Notes: generated from the sequence alone by a model not told the origin. A stretch of DNA of 64,000 bases from Herbaspirillum robiniae (GCF_002213415.1 NZ_NJGU01000006.1:124001-188000); one strand, 5' to 3'. Counted from the first letter of the stretch, positions 9,454-19,181 are shown. Numbers and translations are program-made.

Positions 9454-10521
9454 ATGTATAAAGTCCACATCAAACCGCACTGGGAGATCGCCTACGACAA
9501 CGAGGCGGCGCTGGATACGGCCAACCTGCTCACGCTGCTGACCGCGATCCAGCAAAGCGGCTCCATTGCCCAGGCCTCGCAACAGATCCGCTACTCCTAC
9601 CGCCATGCCTGGGGCCTGCTGCGCGACGCCGAGCGGATTTTCGGCAACAGCCTGATCGACAGCGGCCGCGGACGCGGCACCACCCTCACCGATTTCGCCA
9701 ACAAGCTGCTGTGGGCCGACCGCCTGGTGGCGGCGCGCCTGTCGCCCACGCTGGACAGCCTGGCGTCGGAGCTGGAGATCGAGCTGGGCAAGACGGTGGA
9801 AGGCAAATCCGAGACGGTGCGCCTGAACGCCAGCCACGGCTTTGCCGTGGCGGCCCTGCTGGGCAAGATCAACGAGGCCCGGCTGCCGGTGGAGGTGCGC
9901 TATCGCCACAGCACCGACGCGGTGGCCGCGCTGTCGCGCCAGGAGTGCGACCTGGCGGGCTTCCACGTGCCGCTGGGCGAGTTCGAGAAGCCGGCCATCG
10001 CCACCTACGCCAAATGGCTCAACAAGCGCAGCGACTGCCTGATCCACCTCGCGGTGCGGGCGCAGGGCCTGTTCGTGGAGCCGGGCAATCCGAAGAACGT
10101 GCAGTCGCTGGCCGACCTGACCCGCCCCGACCTGCGCTTCGTCAACCGCGAGGCCGGCTCGGGCACGCGCATGCTGCTGGAGCTGATGCTGTCCGGCCAG
10201 GGCATCGCGCACAAGAAGATCAACGGCTTTGAAAACACCGAGTTCACCCACTCGGCGGTGGCGGCTTTCATCGCCAGCGGCATGGCCGATGTGGGCTTCG
10301 GCGTGCAGACGGCGTCCCAGCGCTTCGGCCTGGAATTCATCCCGCTGGTGCGCGAGCGCTATTTCTTCGCGCTGCCGGCCGCCTCGCTGCACGACCCGCT
10401 GATCCGCGCGGTGATCGACATCCTGCAATCCGAATCCTTCCGCACCGCCGTCAACGGCCTGGCCGGCTACGACGCCACCGACACCGGCAAGATCCAGACG
10501 CTCAAGGAAGCCTTCGGCTGA
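9454..10521 (+). CDS. ModE-like HTH regulator with periplasmic-binding-protein-like domain
   Basis: Probable regulator of the formate genes. 355 residues. Residues about 20-100 form a LysR/ModE winged helix (TAIQQSGSIAQASQQIRYSY, then LIDSGRGRGTTLTDF). The rest is a type-2 PBP-like domain with the signature RFVNREAGSGTRMLLE, as in molybdate/tungstate-linked regulators and MoCo-related proteins. It diverges from the OFA transporter. No ribosome site precedes the ATG; an AT-rich segment lies immediately upstream, so a leaderless or weakly translated start is possible. It could sense formate or molybdate; the ligand cannot be read from sequence. Confidence 0.85.
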   Translation: MYKVHIKPHWEIAYDNEAALDTANLLTLLTAIQQSGSIAQASQQIRYSYRHAWGLLRDAERIFGNSLIDSGRGRGTTLTDFANKLLWADRLVAARLSPTLDSLASELEIELGKTVEGKSETVRLNASHGFAVAALLGKINEARLPVEVRYRHSTDAVAALSRQECDLAGFHVPLGEFEKPAIATYAKWLNKRSDCLIHLAVRAQGLFVEPGNPKNVQSLADLTRPDLRFVNREAGSGTRMLLELMLSGQGIAHKKINGFENTEFTHSAVAAFIASGMADVGFGVQTASQRFGLEFIPLVRERYFFALPAASLHDPLIRAVIDILQSESFRTAVNGLAGYDATDTGKIQTLKEAFG

Positions 10522-10523
10522 AA

Positions 10524-10552
10524 TGAAAACGGCGCGGCCCCAGGTCCGCGCC
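10524..10552 (-). terminator. Terminator of the TonB receptor gene
   Basis: Stem GGCGCGG/CCGCGCC (10531-10552), with + strand GAAAAC on its left giving UUUUC in the leftward transcript. It separates the convergent regulator and receptor genes. Confidence 0.65.
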
Positions 10553-10580
10553 GCCTCCCCTCCTGCTTCTCCCCAGCGAC

Positions 10581-13103
10581 TTACCAGCCGTACTTCATGG
10601 TCAGGTAGACGCTGCGGCCGTCGCCGTAATAGCAGCCTGCCGCAGAGAGGCACGCGGCGACATAGGTCTTGTTGAAGATGTTGGAGGCGTTGAGCGACAT
10701 CCGCAATCCCTTCAGCTGCGCATTGGTCTTGCCGAAGTCGTAGCGCAGCGCGGCGTCGAACAGGGTGACGCCTGGCATGTGGTAGAGGTTGGTGTTGTCG
10801 CCGTAGCTCTCGCCCAGGTAGCGCGCGCCGAAGCCCCCGCCCAGTCCGGCCAGCGCGGCATCCTGCACCGTATAGTCGAGCCAGGCGCTGGCCTGGTTGC
10901 GCGGCACGAAGGCCAGCCGGTTGCCGGTGGTGTTGACGCCGCTGCCGTTGGCGTTGGCCCGGGTGATCTTGCTGTCGGTGTAGGCGTACGAGGCGATCAG
11001 GTCCAGGCCCTTGTCCAGCTCCACCTTGCCCTCCAGCTCCAGCCCGCGCACGCGCACTTCGCCGGTCTGTTCGTTGAAGCTGGTATTGAGCGGATCGGGC
11101 GTGGTCACGTTCTGCTGCGTCATCTCATAGGCCGACAGCGTGACCATGGTGCGCGAACCGTCCGGCTGGTATTTCACGCCCGCTTCGGTCTGCTTGCCCT
11201 TGGTCGGCTTGAACACTTCCAGCGTACGGCTGGTGCCCACCGTCGGCTGGAACGAGGTCGAATAGCTGACGTAAGGCGTGATGCCGTTGTCGAAACTGTA
11301 GAGCAGGCCGAGGCGGCCGGTGAAGGCGCTGTCGCGCTGGCTGACCGAGCTGCGCGCGGTCGTCGTGGCGGTGCGGGTGCCGGTATCGGCCCAGTCGTAG
11401 CGGCCGCCGGCCACCAGCGTCCAGCGCTCCAGGCGGATCTGGTCCTGCAGGTAGATGCCGAACTGGTCGCGATCCTGTTCGATGCGCGTGGCCACCGGCG
11501 GCACGGCGCCGCTGTAGCTGCCGTAGACCGGCGCGTAGGCGTTGAACAGCGTGCCCAGGATGCTCAGGCTGCTTTCTTCGTAGTGACTGCGCTCGGACGA
11601 ATAATCCGCGCCCAGCAGCACCGTATGGCGCGTCGCGCCCAGATCCAGCTTGCCCTGGAGCTGGTTGTCGATGGTCCACATGCGCGAGGTTTCCGGGAAC
11701 GCCCAGGCGTAGCGCGCCAGCGTCGCCGGGTTGCACGCGGCGCTCAGGCAGGCCGCCTGGATGCGCCGGGTATCGGCCCTGACCTCGCCGAAGCGCAGGT
11801 TCTGGCGCACGCTCCAGCTGTCGTTGAAGCGGTGCTCGAATTCATAGCCGAGGAAATACTGCTCGTTGGTGAAACGGTCGAAATTCGGCTCGCCGGCGAA
11901 GGTGCTGCGCGACAGCGCCGGGTAGACGCTGGTGTAGAGCGTGCCGTTGGCCGTCAGCACGGGCGCCCCGCCGCCGCCCTTCGAGTCGATCTTCTGGTAT
12001 TGCGCCAGCAGCGTCAGCTGGGTGGCGGCGTCCGGCCGCCAGGTCAGCGAGGGCGCGAAGTAGGTCTTCTCTTCGCTCACATAGTCGTAGGCGGTGTCGC
12101 TCTTGCGCGCCAGGCCGACCAGGCGATAGCTGAGTTCGCCCTGCTCGTCGATCTGCCCGCCCAGGTCAATGCCCAGCTGCTTGCGGTTGTTGTTGCCGTA
12201 TTGCAGCTCGACCTCGCGCACGGTCTCGGTGGTGGGACGCTTGCTGACCATGTTGACCAGCCCGCCCGGCGCCGCCTGTCCGTACAGCAGCGACGCCGGC
12301 CCCTTCAGCACCTCGATGCGCTCCAGCCCGAACGGCTCGATGCGCGGCTGCGAATAGCCGCGCGAGCCGAACGGCAGGCGCAGCCCGTCCAGGTAGCGTC
12401 CCGGCACGAAGCCGCGCACCGTCAGCCAGTCGTAGCGCAAGTCGGTATTGCCGTATTGCATGACCACGCCGGGCGTATAGCGCAGGCCCTCGGCGATGCT
12501 CTCCACGCCTTGCGCATCGAGCTGGTCGCGCGTGATCACCGAGATCGACTGCGGCGTTTCCTTCAGCGAGGTATCGGTCTTGGTGCCGACGCGGCTGACG
12601 CGCGCCACGTTGCCCGTCACCGGCGTCAGGGCGGTCTCGGCTTCAGCCCGCTCCTTCACCACCACGGTGGGCAGCGGCTGCGCCGCGCCCGGCGTCGATT
12701 GCGCCGCGGCGACGGCGCGCACCGCGTAGTCGCCGGCGGCCAGGCGCACCGCCCCCATGCCGCTGCCCGCCAGCAAGGCGGCCAGGCCGGCATCGACGGT
12801 GTAGCTGCCGTTCAGTCCCGCGCTTTGCAGGCCGCGCAGGCTGGCGCCGTCGTAGGTCAGCGTGATGCGGGCTTCGCGGGCGAAGCGGTCCAGCGCGGCA
12901 TCCAAGGGACCCGAGGGAATGCGGTAGGCGTGTGCGGCGACGCTGCCGGCGGCGGCCTGCGCCCGGGCCGGCGATGCCGCCGGCAGGCCGAACGCCAGCA
13001 CCAGCAAGGCGCCCGCAACGGCGTGCGAGAGCGGGCGAAGGACGGGAGCGGCGGTCGCCGCGGACGGGGTGGTTCGGGTAGGCATGTGATTTGAGTGGGG
13101 CAT
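10581..13103 (-). CDS. TonB-dependent siderophore receptor with N-terminal signalling (STN) domain
   Basis: Outer-membrane barrel that imports a ferric siderophore and signals its presence to FecR. 840 residues. Signal peptide (LSHAVAGALLVLAFGL, cleavage near ARAQA), then an STN/secretin-like domain at about 55-130 (YRIPSGPLDAALDRFAREA), TonB plug (TPQSISVITRDQLDAQGVES, LKGPASLLYGQAAPGG), and a barrel ending in aromatic ...MKYGW. This build is typical of transducing ferrichrome/ferrioxamine-type receptors. ATGs at 13103 and 13085 are both possible starts. It lies 122 bp downstream of fecR on the same strand. The cognate siderophore is unknown. Confidence 0.93.
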   Translation of the reverse strand: MPHSNHMPTRTTPSAATAAPVLRPLSHAVAGALLVLAFGLPAASPARAQAAAGSVAAHAYRIPSGPLDAALDRFAREARITLTYDGASLRGLQSAGLNGSYTVDAGLAALLAGSGMGAVRLAAGDYAVRAVAAAQSTPGAAQPLPTVVVKERAEAETALTPVTGNVARVSRVGTKTDTSLKETPQSISVITRDQLDAQGVESIAEGLRYTPGVVMQYGNTDLRYDWLTVRGFVPGRYLDGLRLPFGSRGYSQPRIEPFGLERIEVLKGPASLLYGQAAPGGLVNMVSKRPTTETVREVELQYGNNNRKQLGIDLGGQIDEQGELSYRLVGLARKSDTAYDYVSEEKTYFAPSLTWRPDAATQLTLLAQYQKIDSKGGGGAPVLTANGTLYTSVYPALSRSTFAGEPNFDRFTNEQYFLGYEFEHRFNDSWSVRQNLRFGEVRADTRRIQAACLSAACNPATLARYAWAFPETSRMWTIDNQLQGKLDLGATRHTVLLGADYSSERSHYEESSLSILGTLFNAYAPVYGSYSGAVPPVATRIEQDRDQFGIYLQDQIRLERWTLVAGGRYDWADTGTRTATTTARSSVSQRDSAFTGRLGLLYSFDNGITPYVSYSTSFQPTVGTSRTLEVFKPTKGKQTEAGVKYQPDGSRTMVTLSAYEMTQQNVTTPDPLNTSFNEQTGEVRVRGLELEGKVELDKGLDLIASYAYTDSKITRANANGSGVNTTGNRLAFVPRNQASAWLDYTVQDAALAGLGGGFGARYLGESYGDNTNLYHMPGVTLFDAALRYDFGKTNAQLKGLRMSLNASNIFNKTYVAACLSAAGCYYGDGRSVYLTMKYGW

Positions 13104-13225
13104 GGGGTCAGGTTGATAGGAGCTTCAACTTGTATGCCGCAGCAAATCGCCAATCCCCTCACTTATTTCGGATTATTTTCAAGGCCGGGCGGAAAGCCCC
13201 GCCCGCCATGCGGTTGCCGCCAACG

Positions 13226-14215
13226 TCACTGCGGCCTGCGCGGGATGATCGTGACCCACCAGCGCGTGCGATAGAGCGCTGCGACCGGCTGCGTGGCCAG
13301 CAGCACTTCCAGCGTGCGGTCGGTATCGGCCAGCTGGAAGATGCCCGACACCGGCAGGTCCGCCACCGCCGGGTCGCAGCGCAGCAGCCCGGGGCGATAG
13401 CGCGACAGCTCGGCCAGGAAGCGATCCATGCGCATCTCGCGCGCGGCAATCAGGCCTTCGGTCCAGGCGCCGGGATCAAACTCGGCGACGTCGGCGCGCC
13501 AGACCGCCGCGCGCGTCATGTAGTAGCTGTCGCCGGCCTGCGCCAGCACCGGCGCCGACGCCCCGCCGGCGCTCTCCAGTTCGACCGCGTGCTCCAGCAC
13601 CGTCAGGCGGGTGCGCTCATCCTCCTTGCGCACCAGGAAGCGCGTGCCCATGGCCAGCATCGTGCCGTCGGAGGTGCCGGCGACGAACGGCCGATGCTGC
13701 GGCGACGCCTCGTCGCGCCCGGTGGTGATCATCACTTCGCCGCGGCGCACTTCGACCAGGCGCCGGCCGGCCTCGTAACGCACATTGACCGAGGTGCCGG
13801 TATTGAGCAGCAGCTCGGTGCCGTCGTCCAGCCGCACCTGCCGGCGCTGGCCCACGCCGGTGCTGTAGTCGGCCAGCGCCTGCTGCATCCAGGCGCTGTC
13901 GCGGCCGGCATAGGCGGTGGCGCCGACGGCCGCGCCGGCCAGCAGCAACTTGAGCGCATTGCGCCGCCCCTTGCGCGCGGACGCCTCGCCGGCGCGCGCA
14001 GCCAGCACCTGGCCGGCCAGCGTCGGCGGCACGTTCGCCAGCGCCTGCTGCATGGACGCGATGCGCTGCCACGCCGCCTCATGCCGGGCGTCGGCGCTGC
14101 GCCACGCCTGGCACGCCTGGCGCTGTACCGGATCGGCCGCGTGCAGGCGCAGCCGCACGCTCCAGGCGATCGCCTGGTCGACCAGCTCGGGATCGATGAC
14201 GGGGACGGCGCTCAC
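13226..14215 (-). CDS. fecR: FecR-family anti-sigma/signal transducer
   Basis: Inner-membrane protein that relays the occupied-receptor signal to FecI. 329 residues. N-terminal cytoplasmic DUF4880-type segment (AWSVRLRLHAADPVQRQACQ), one membrane segment about residue 90-105 (LKLLLAGAAVGATAYAG), then the periplasmic FecR domain (RRQVRLDDGTELLLNTGTSV). The GTG start at 14215 overlaps the fecI stop by 4 bp (GTGA); the frame stays open upstream but that part overlaps fecI in another frame. Name denotes the family; the inducer may differ from ferric citrate. Confidence 0.92.
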   Translation of the reverse strand: MSAVPVIDPELVDQAIAWSVRLRLHAADPVQRQACQAWRSADARHEAAWQRIASMQQALANVPPTLAGQVLAARAGEASARKGRRNALKLLLAGAAVGATAYAGRDSAWMQQALADYSTGVGQRRQVRLDDGTELLLNTGTSVNVRYEAGRRLVEVRRGEVMITTGRDEASPQHRPFVAGTSDGTMLAMGTRFLVRKEDERTRLTVLEHAVELESAGGASAPVLAQAGDSYYMTRAAVWRADVAEFDPGAWTEGLIAAREMRMDRFLAELSRYRPGLLRCDPAVADLPVSGIFQLADTDRTLEVLLATQPVAALYRTRWWVTIIPRRPQ

Positions 14216-14724
14216 AGGAAATACACCCGGTAGCACTGCTGCCAGGCGGCGTTGAGGTCGCGTTCGACCGTGGCCAGCGAAACCCCGAGCCGGGCCGCGA
14301 TGGCCGGGCCGCTCAGCCCCTCCAGCTGCGCCAGCAGGAAGGCCTGGCGCGTGCGCGGCTTGAGCGCATCGAGCGCGGCATCGATGCGCACCAGCGTGTC
14401 GATGATCAGTAGCCGGGTTTCCGGCGAAGGGAGCTCCGCTTCCGGCATGGCGGCCAAAGCATCGAGATAGGCCCGTTCGACGTCGCGGCGCCGCCAGTGG
14501 TCGATCACCAGCCCTTGCGCGATGCGGGTCAGGTAAGCGCGCGGCTGGCGCAGGCCGTGGGCCTGGGACTCGTCGCGGTTGAGCAGGCGCAGGAAGGTGT
14601 CCTGCGCAAGGTCGGCGGCATCCGCCGCGCAACCCAGCTTGCCGCGCAGCCAGGCCTTGAGCCAGCCGTGATGGTCGCTGTAGAGCGTAGCCAGGTGCCG
14701 ATGCTGCGGGTCGGTGATAGACAT
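14212..14724 (-). CDS. fecI: FecI-family ECF sigma factor
   Basis: Directs RNA polymerase to the receptor gene when FecR is signalled. 170 residues, normal for the family. Sigma region 2 (GCAADAADLAQDTFLRLL) and region 4 (LEGLSGPAIAARLGVSLATVERDL) are both clear. It is the first gene of fecI-fecR-receptor; a Fur-like box lies about 70-90 bp upstream, consistent with iron repression. Confidence 0.94.
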   Translation of the reverse strand: MSITDPQHRHLATLYSDHHGWLKAWLRGKLGCAADAADLAQDTFLRLLNRDESQAHGLRQPRAYLTRIAQGLVIDHWRRRDVERAYLDALAAMPEAELPSPETRLLIIDTLVRIDAALDALKPRTRQAFLLAQLEGLSGPAIAARLGVSLATVERDLNAAWQQCYRVYFL

Positions 14725-14795
14725 GGAATGGATGCCGGCAAGGGTGGACGCCGTGCGCGCGCGGATCGGGCTCCTGCGGCGTCGGCATCTTTTTA

Positions 14796-14815
14796 AATGA
14801 GAATGGATATCATTC
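14796..14815. promoter_or_regulatory. Fur-like box upstream of fecI
   Basis: AATGAGAATGGATATCATTC resembles the Fur consensus (repeats of GATAAT with central inversion); GAATG-GATAT-CATTC is symmetric. It lies just upstream of fecI, as expected for an iron-regulated ECF operon. Confidence 0.7.
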
Positions 14816-14933
14816 TACAGTATTGATGCGCCGCGCTGCTTGTCCACCGCACCTGATCAGGCTACACTGCCGCGCCCCGATCCGCCGCAACGCCCCGCCG
14901 CTGCCGGTCCGGATGAACTGACCAGCCCGTTTC

Positions 14934-15854
14934 ATGAATCTCGCCTCCATCGATCCCAAGCTTCTTTCCCTGCTCAACGCCGTCCTGGACGAAGCCCATC
15001 TGGCGCGCGGCGCCGCCCGTATCGGACTGCCCTTGCCGGCCGCGGCCAGCGCGCTGGAGCGCTGCCGCCAGCTGTTCCAGGATCCGCTGCTGGAAGACGG
15101 CGGCGACGCCATGCAGCTGACCACGGCCGCGCAGGCGCTGCGCGAACCGCTGCGGCAGGCGCTGGCGGCCGCGGGTCATGGCGTGCAGGAGCAGGAGGCG
15201 GGCGTGGCCGGCGTGACGCAGCGGGTGCGATTGCTGATGGCCGACTATCCGGCCCAGGTGATCGCGCCGGCGCTGTACGCCGAGCTGGCGCAGAGCGCGC
15301 CGCGCCTGGATCTGGAGTTCCAGGCCTGGCACAGCGACGCCGCCGCGGCCGACAGCCTGGAGCGCGCGCAGGTGGACCTGGTCATCGGCTCGCCGGCAAA
15401 GCCGCAGGCCGCCGTGCGCAGCCGTGAAGTGCTGCAGGAGCGCTGCGTGGCAGTGATGCGTCACGGCCATCCGGCCGCGCAGCAGCTGACGCTGCAAAAG
15501 TGGCTGGCGCATCCGCATCTGCTGGTGGCTAGCCACGACACCCTCAACCGCATGCTGGAAGAGCAGCTCGCCGCCCAGGGGCTGGCGCGCAGGATAGGCG
15601 TGGCGGTGCCCAATTTCCTGATGGCCGCGCCGCTGCTGCAGAACTCCGACCTGATCGCACTGATGCCCATGCATTGCGTGCCGGCCGCCAGCGCCGCCCA
15701 TCCGACGCCGCTGGCCTGCCTGCGCCCGCCGCTGCCGGTGGCGGGCCTGCCGCTGCACCTGCTGCGCCACAAGCGCAGCGACGACGACCTCGCCGTCATG
15801 CACGTGGCCCAAACGCTGGAACGCGTACTGCGCCAACACGTCGCCGGGCGCTGA
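14934..15854 (+). CDS. LysR-family transcriptional regulator
   Basis: 306 residues, LysR length. The N-terminal winged helix is divergent but recognisable (LLSLLNAVLDEAHLARGAARIGL, then LFQDPLLEDGGDAMQLT). The C-terminal half is a substrate-binding fold with LPVAGLPLHLLRHKRSDDD near the end, as in the NodD/NahR-like branch. It is convergent with the next LysR gene, with only 15 bp between the stops. No obvious target neighbours, so its regulon is unknown. Confidence 0.85.
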   Translation: MNLASIDPKLLSLLNAVLDEAHLARGAARIGLPLPAAASALERCRQLFQDPLLEDGGDAMQLTTAAQALREPLRQALAAAGHGVQEQEAGVAGVTQRVRLLMADYPAQVIAPALYAELAQSAPRLDLEFQAWHSDAAAADSLERAQVDLVIGSPAKPQAAVRSREVLQERCVAVMRHGHPAAQQLTLQKWLAHPHLLVASHDTLNRMLEEQLAAQGLARRIGVAVPNFLMAAPLLQNSDLIALMPMHCVPAASAAHPTPLACLRPPLPVAGLPLHLLRHKRSDDDLAVMHVAQTLERVLRQHVAGR

Positions 15855-15869
15855 GTCCTTGGCCGCCCC

Positions 15870-16784
15870 CTAAAGCGAGGCGGCCGGCGCGCTCACATCC
15901 AGGTGCTTCTGCAGGAAGCGCACGCACTCGCGCACCTTGGCGGAATTCTTCAACTGCAGCGGATACACCGCGCACAGGTCGGCCTCCTGGTAATACTGCG
16001 GCAGCACCCGCACCAGGCGGCCGCGCTTGATGCTGTCGGCCACGTCCCAGATCGAGCGCAGGATGATGCCGTGGCCGTCCACCGCCCACTGGTGGATGAT
16101 CTCGCCGTGGTTCGACGCCAGCCCGCCCGACACCTTCACCGTCTCCGCCCCCTTGGGGCCGATCATGCGCCAGATGCCGAAGGACTGGTTGCGCTCGCGG
16201 ATCACCAGGCACTGGTGCTGGCGCAGCGCCGACAGCTCGCCCGGCGTGCCGTGCTTCTTCAGGTAGGCCGGGCTGGCGCACAGCACGCGCTGGCTGGGCA
16301 GGATGCGCTTGGAAAACAGATGCTGCTCGTGGCCGGGACCGACGCGGATGTCGAGGTCGATGCCTTCGTTGACCAGGTCGATCTGGCGGTCCACCAGCTC
16401 CAGCTGGATCTTCAGCTCCGGATGCAGCGCCGCGAACTGCGACAGGATGGGCGAGACGAACTTGCGCCCCAGGCCGAAACTGGTGCTGACCTTGAGCAAG
16501 CCGCGCGGCACCCGCTTGGCGCTGCTGACGGTCTCCATCATCTGCTCGACGTCATCCAGGATCCTGCGCGCCCATTCGTGCACGTTGCCGCCCTCCTCGG
16601 TCATCACCACGCTGCGCGTGGTGCGGTGGAACAGCCGCACGCCCAGCGCCTCTTCCAGCAGCGCGATGCGCTTGCTGATGTAGGCGGGCGAGGCGCCGAC
16701 TTCCTTGGCGGATTCGGCAAAACTGCTGCGGCGGGCGACCACGCAGAACAGGCGCAGGTCTTCGAGCAAGGGAGAATTGTTCAC
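15870..16784 (-). CDS. LysR-family regulator, DmlR-like
   Basis: 304 residues. Canonical LysR HTH (LRLFCVVARRSSFAESAKEV, AYISKRIALLEEALGVRLF) and an effector domain with the CrgA/DmlR-type IDLDIRVGPG and YPLQLKNSAKVRECVRFL segments. The D-malate/tartrate dehydrogenase gene lies 1.3 kb away; because DmlR proteins activate dmlA in other bacteria, control of that gene is plausible but only inferred. A short GC stem overlaps the 3' end shared with the convergent LysR gene. Confidence 0.88.
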   Translation of the reverse strand: MNNSPLLEDLRLFCVVARRSSFAESAKEVGASPAYISKRIALLEEALGVRLFHRTTRSVVMTEEGGNVHEWARRILDDVEQMMETVSSAKRVPRGLLKVSTSFGLGRKFVSPILSQFAALHPELKIQLELVDRQIDLVNEGIDLDIRVGPGHEQHLFSKRILPSQRVLCASPAYLKKHGTPGELSALRQHQCLVIRERNQSFGIWRMIGPKGAETVKVSGGLASNHGEIIHQWAVDGHGIILRSIWDVADSIKRGRLVRVLPQYYQEADLCAVYPLQLKNSAKVRECVRFLQKHLDVSAPAASL

Positions 16785-16953
16785 GATATGTGATGGATTA
16801 GGGCCACGATCCGTGGATTATAGCCAGCGCGGCGAATTGCCGTTTTGCCATCGCAAGCCCGGCCGTGGCGCGGCATCGTGGCGAATCCCTCCCGTGCGCG
16901 GCCGAAATGTGGCAGGCTTGCGCTATCGCAATGATCTTTCGGAGTTTCACAGC

Positions 16954-17898
16954 ATGATCTTCACAGAGGACCAGGAAGTCCCGGCACAGCTGCCGCATAT
17001 CCAGCGCATCGAAGTCAACCAGCTGTACTGCCTGCGCGTGCAGACGGCCAGGGCCGAGCTGCTGATCGCCGAGCAGGGCGCGCAGGTGCTGCGCTACCAG
17101 GAGCACGGCCAGGAGCCGGTGATCTGGATGAGCGAGGAAGCCGCCTTCGAGGCCGGCAATTCGGTGCGCGGCGGCATTCCGGTGTGCTGGCCCTGGTTCG
17201 GCGACCTGATGCGCAACCCGCCGCAGGTGCAGGCGCTGCATTCCGGCGGCCGCCTGCCGGCGCACGGCCTGGTGCGCGGCATCGAGTGGATCCTGGTGGA
17301 GAACGCCATCGAAGGCGACAGCGTGCGCCTGACGCTGGCCATCCCGCCGACATCGGAATCGCCCAGCCTGCGCCACCTGCCGCCCGGACTGGAGCTGCGC
17401 CTGGAGATCCTGCTGGACGACCGCCTGCACCTGAAGCTGACCACCCGCAACGGCAGCGAGCAGCACATCGCGCTGTCGCAGGCGCTGCACAGCTACTTCG
17501 CCGTCAGCAGCATCCACAACGCCACCGTCGAAGGCCTGGAAGGCCAGCGCTACATCGAGACGCTGGAAGGCTGGGCCGAACGCCAGCAGAAGCGCGCGCT
17601 GGTGGTCAGCAGCGAGACCGACCGCATCTACCTCGACCTGCCGCCGCAACTGGCCATCCGCGACGACGGCTGGAACCGCCGCATCCGCATCGAGGCCAGC
17701 GGCTCGACCTCGGCCGTGGTCTGGAACCCGTGGGCCAGCAAGGCGCGCCGCCTGTCGCAGTTCGCCGATGACGCCTGGCAGCGCATGCTGTGCATCGAGA
17801 CCGCCAACGTCATGGACGACCTGGTGGAACTGGCGCCGGGCGAAGAACACAGCATGGGCGTGGCGCTGTGGGCCGAACCGCTGGGCGGCGCGGCCTGA
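16954..17898 (+). CDS. D-hexose-6-phosphate mutarotase (aldose 1-epimerase family, YeaD-like)
   Basis: Interconverts anomers of glucose-6-phosphate-type sugars (family role); cytoplasmic. 314 residues with a galactose-mutarotase fold: VIWMSEEAAFEAGNSVRGGIPVCWPWFGD, reported here in pieces (IPVCWPWFGD), the catalytic His region in LPAHGLVRG, and LSQALHSYFAVS. The frame is open farther upstream, but the ATG at 16954 has GGAG 11 bases before it and gives the family length. A good terminator follows. Confidence 0.9.
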   Translation: MIFTEDQEVPAQLPHIQRIEVNQLYCLRVQTARAELLIAEQGAQVLRYQEHGQEPVIWMSEEAAFEAGNSVRGGIPVCWPWFGDLMRNPPQVQALHSGGRLPAHGLVRGIEWILVENAIEGDSVRLTLAIPPTSESPSLRHLPPGLELRLEILLDDRLHLKLTTRNGSEQHIALSQALHSYFAVSSIHNATVEGLEGQRYIETLEGWAERQQKRALVVSSETDRIYLDLPPQLAIRDDGWNRRIRIEASGSTSAVVWNPWASKARRLSQFADDAWQRMLCIETANVMDDLVELAPGEEHSMGVALWAEPLGGAA

Positions 17899-17927
17899 AC
17901 TGACTGCGTTCGGCCGGTATGGACCAG

Positions 17928-17958
17928 GGCGCGGCCGGATTCCGGCGGCGCCTTTTTT
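17928..17958 (+). terminator. Terminator after the mutarotase gene
   Basis: Interrupted stem GGCGC..CCGG/CCGG..GCGCC around an ATT loop, followed by TTTTTT (17953-17958). Confidence 0.75.
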
Positions 17959-18101
17959 GCGTCCCGATTATTCACGATACGTGTTTTATGGAATCACCGA
18001 TCCGTGCATGATCGGACGGCCGTTGCGCCTTATGATTTCCCTCCGACAGGCGCCGCCAGACTCCGTCAGCCAAGGCGCCGCATCAACGAGGAGAAATGCA
18101 T

Positions 18102-19181
18102 ATGGCAAAGAAACACCGGATCGCAGTCATCGCCGGCGACGGCATCGGCCAGGAAGTCATGCCCGAAGGCCTGCGCGCGGTCGAGGCCGCCAGCAAGAAG
18201 TTCGGCATCGACATCGAGTTCACCCATTTCGACTGGGCGCACTGCAACTACTACGCCAAGCACGGCAAGATGATGCCCGACGACTGGTTCGACCAGTTGA
18301 AGGGCTTCGAGGCGATCTTCTTCGGCGCGGTCGGCTGGCCGGCCACGGTGCCCGACCACGTCTCTCTGTGGGGCTCGCTGCTGAAGTTCCGCCGCGATTT
18401 CGACCTGTACGTGAACCTGCGCCCGGTGCGCCTGATGCCCGGCGTGCCCTGCCCGCTGGCCAACCGCAAGCCCGGCGACATCGACTTCTACGTGGTGCGC
18501 GAGAACACCGAGGGCGAGTACTCCTCCGTGGGCGGGCGCATGTATGAGGGCACCGAGCGCGAAATGGTGATCCAGGAATCCATCTTCAGCCGCAAGGGCA
18601 CCGACCGCATCCTGAAGTTCGCCTTCGACCTGGCGCGCAGCCGCCCCAAGAAGCACCTGACCTCGGCCACCAAGTCCAACGGCATCGCCATCACCATGCC
18701 CTACTGGGACGAACGCGTGGAAGCCATGGGCAAGCAGTACGAGGACGTCAGGCGCGACAAGTACCACATCGACATCCTGACCGCGCACTTCGTGCTGAAC
18801 CCGGACCGCTTCGACGTGGTGGTGGCCTCCAACCTGTTCGGCGACATCCTCTCCGACCTCGGTCCGGCCTGCACCGGCACCATCGGCATCGCGCCTTCGG
18901 CCAACATCAATCCCTCGCGCGAGCTGCCCTCGCTGTTCGAGCCGGTGCACGGCTCGGCGCCGGACATCTTCGGCAAGAACATCGCCAACCCGGTCGCCAT
19001 GATCTGGTCGGGCGCGATGATGCTGGAGTTCCTCGGCAACGGCGACGCCAAATACAAGGAGGCGCACGACGCCATCCTGTCGGCGGTCGAGCGCGTGCTG
19101 GTGGACGGCCCGAAGACGCCGGACCTGGGCGGCAAGAGCAACACCACCGAAGTCGGAAAGGCGATCGCCGCCGCGATCTGA
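18102..19181 (+). CDS. dmlA: D-malate / tartrate dehydrogenase (decarboxylating, NAD+)
   Basis: Isocitrate/isopropylmalate dehydrogenase family enzyme oxidising D-malate and/or tartrate; cytoplasmic, metal- and NAD-dependent. 359 residues. GDGIGQEVMPEG at the N-terminus, YVNLRPVRL, YVVRENTEGEYSS and the metal/cofactor region SNLFGDILSDLG plus PVHGSAPDI are all present and closely match the DmlA/YeaU pattern. Two ATGs (18096, 18102) exist; GAGGAG at 18088-18093 is too close to the first and well spaced for the second. It is followed by a TRAP binding-protein gene. Confidence 0.93.
   Translation: MAKKHRIAVIAGDGIGQEVMPEGLRAVEAASKKFGIDIEFTHFDWAHCNYYAKHGKMMPDDWFDQLKGFEAIFFGAVGWPATVPDHVSLWGSLLKFRRDFDLYVNLRPVRLMPGVPCPLANRKPGDIDFYVVRENTEGEYSSVGGRMYEGTEREMVIQESIFSRKGTDRILKFAFDLARSRPKKHLTSATKSNGIAITMPYWDERVEAMGKQYEDVRRDKYHIDILTAHFVLNPDRFDVVVASNLFGDILSDLGPACTGTIGIAPSANINPSRELPSLFEPVHGSAPDIFGKNIANPVAMIWSGAMMLEFLGNGDAKYKEAHDAILSAVERVLVDGPKTPDLGGKSNTTEVGKAIAAAI

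Noticed and set aside
9439-10653. 404-codon open frame opposite the ModE-like regulator
   Set aside because: Shadow frame; the + strand protein has two recognisable domains.
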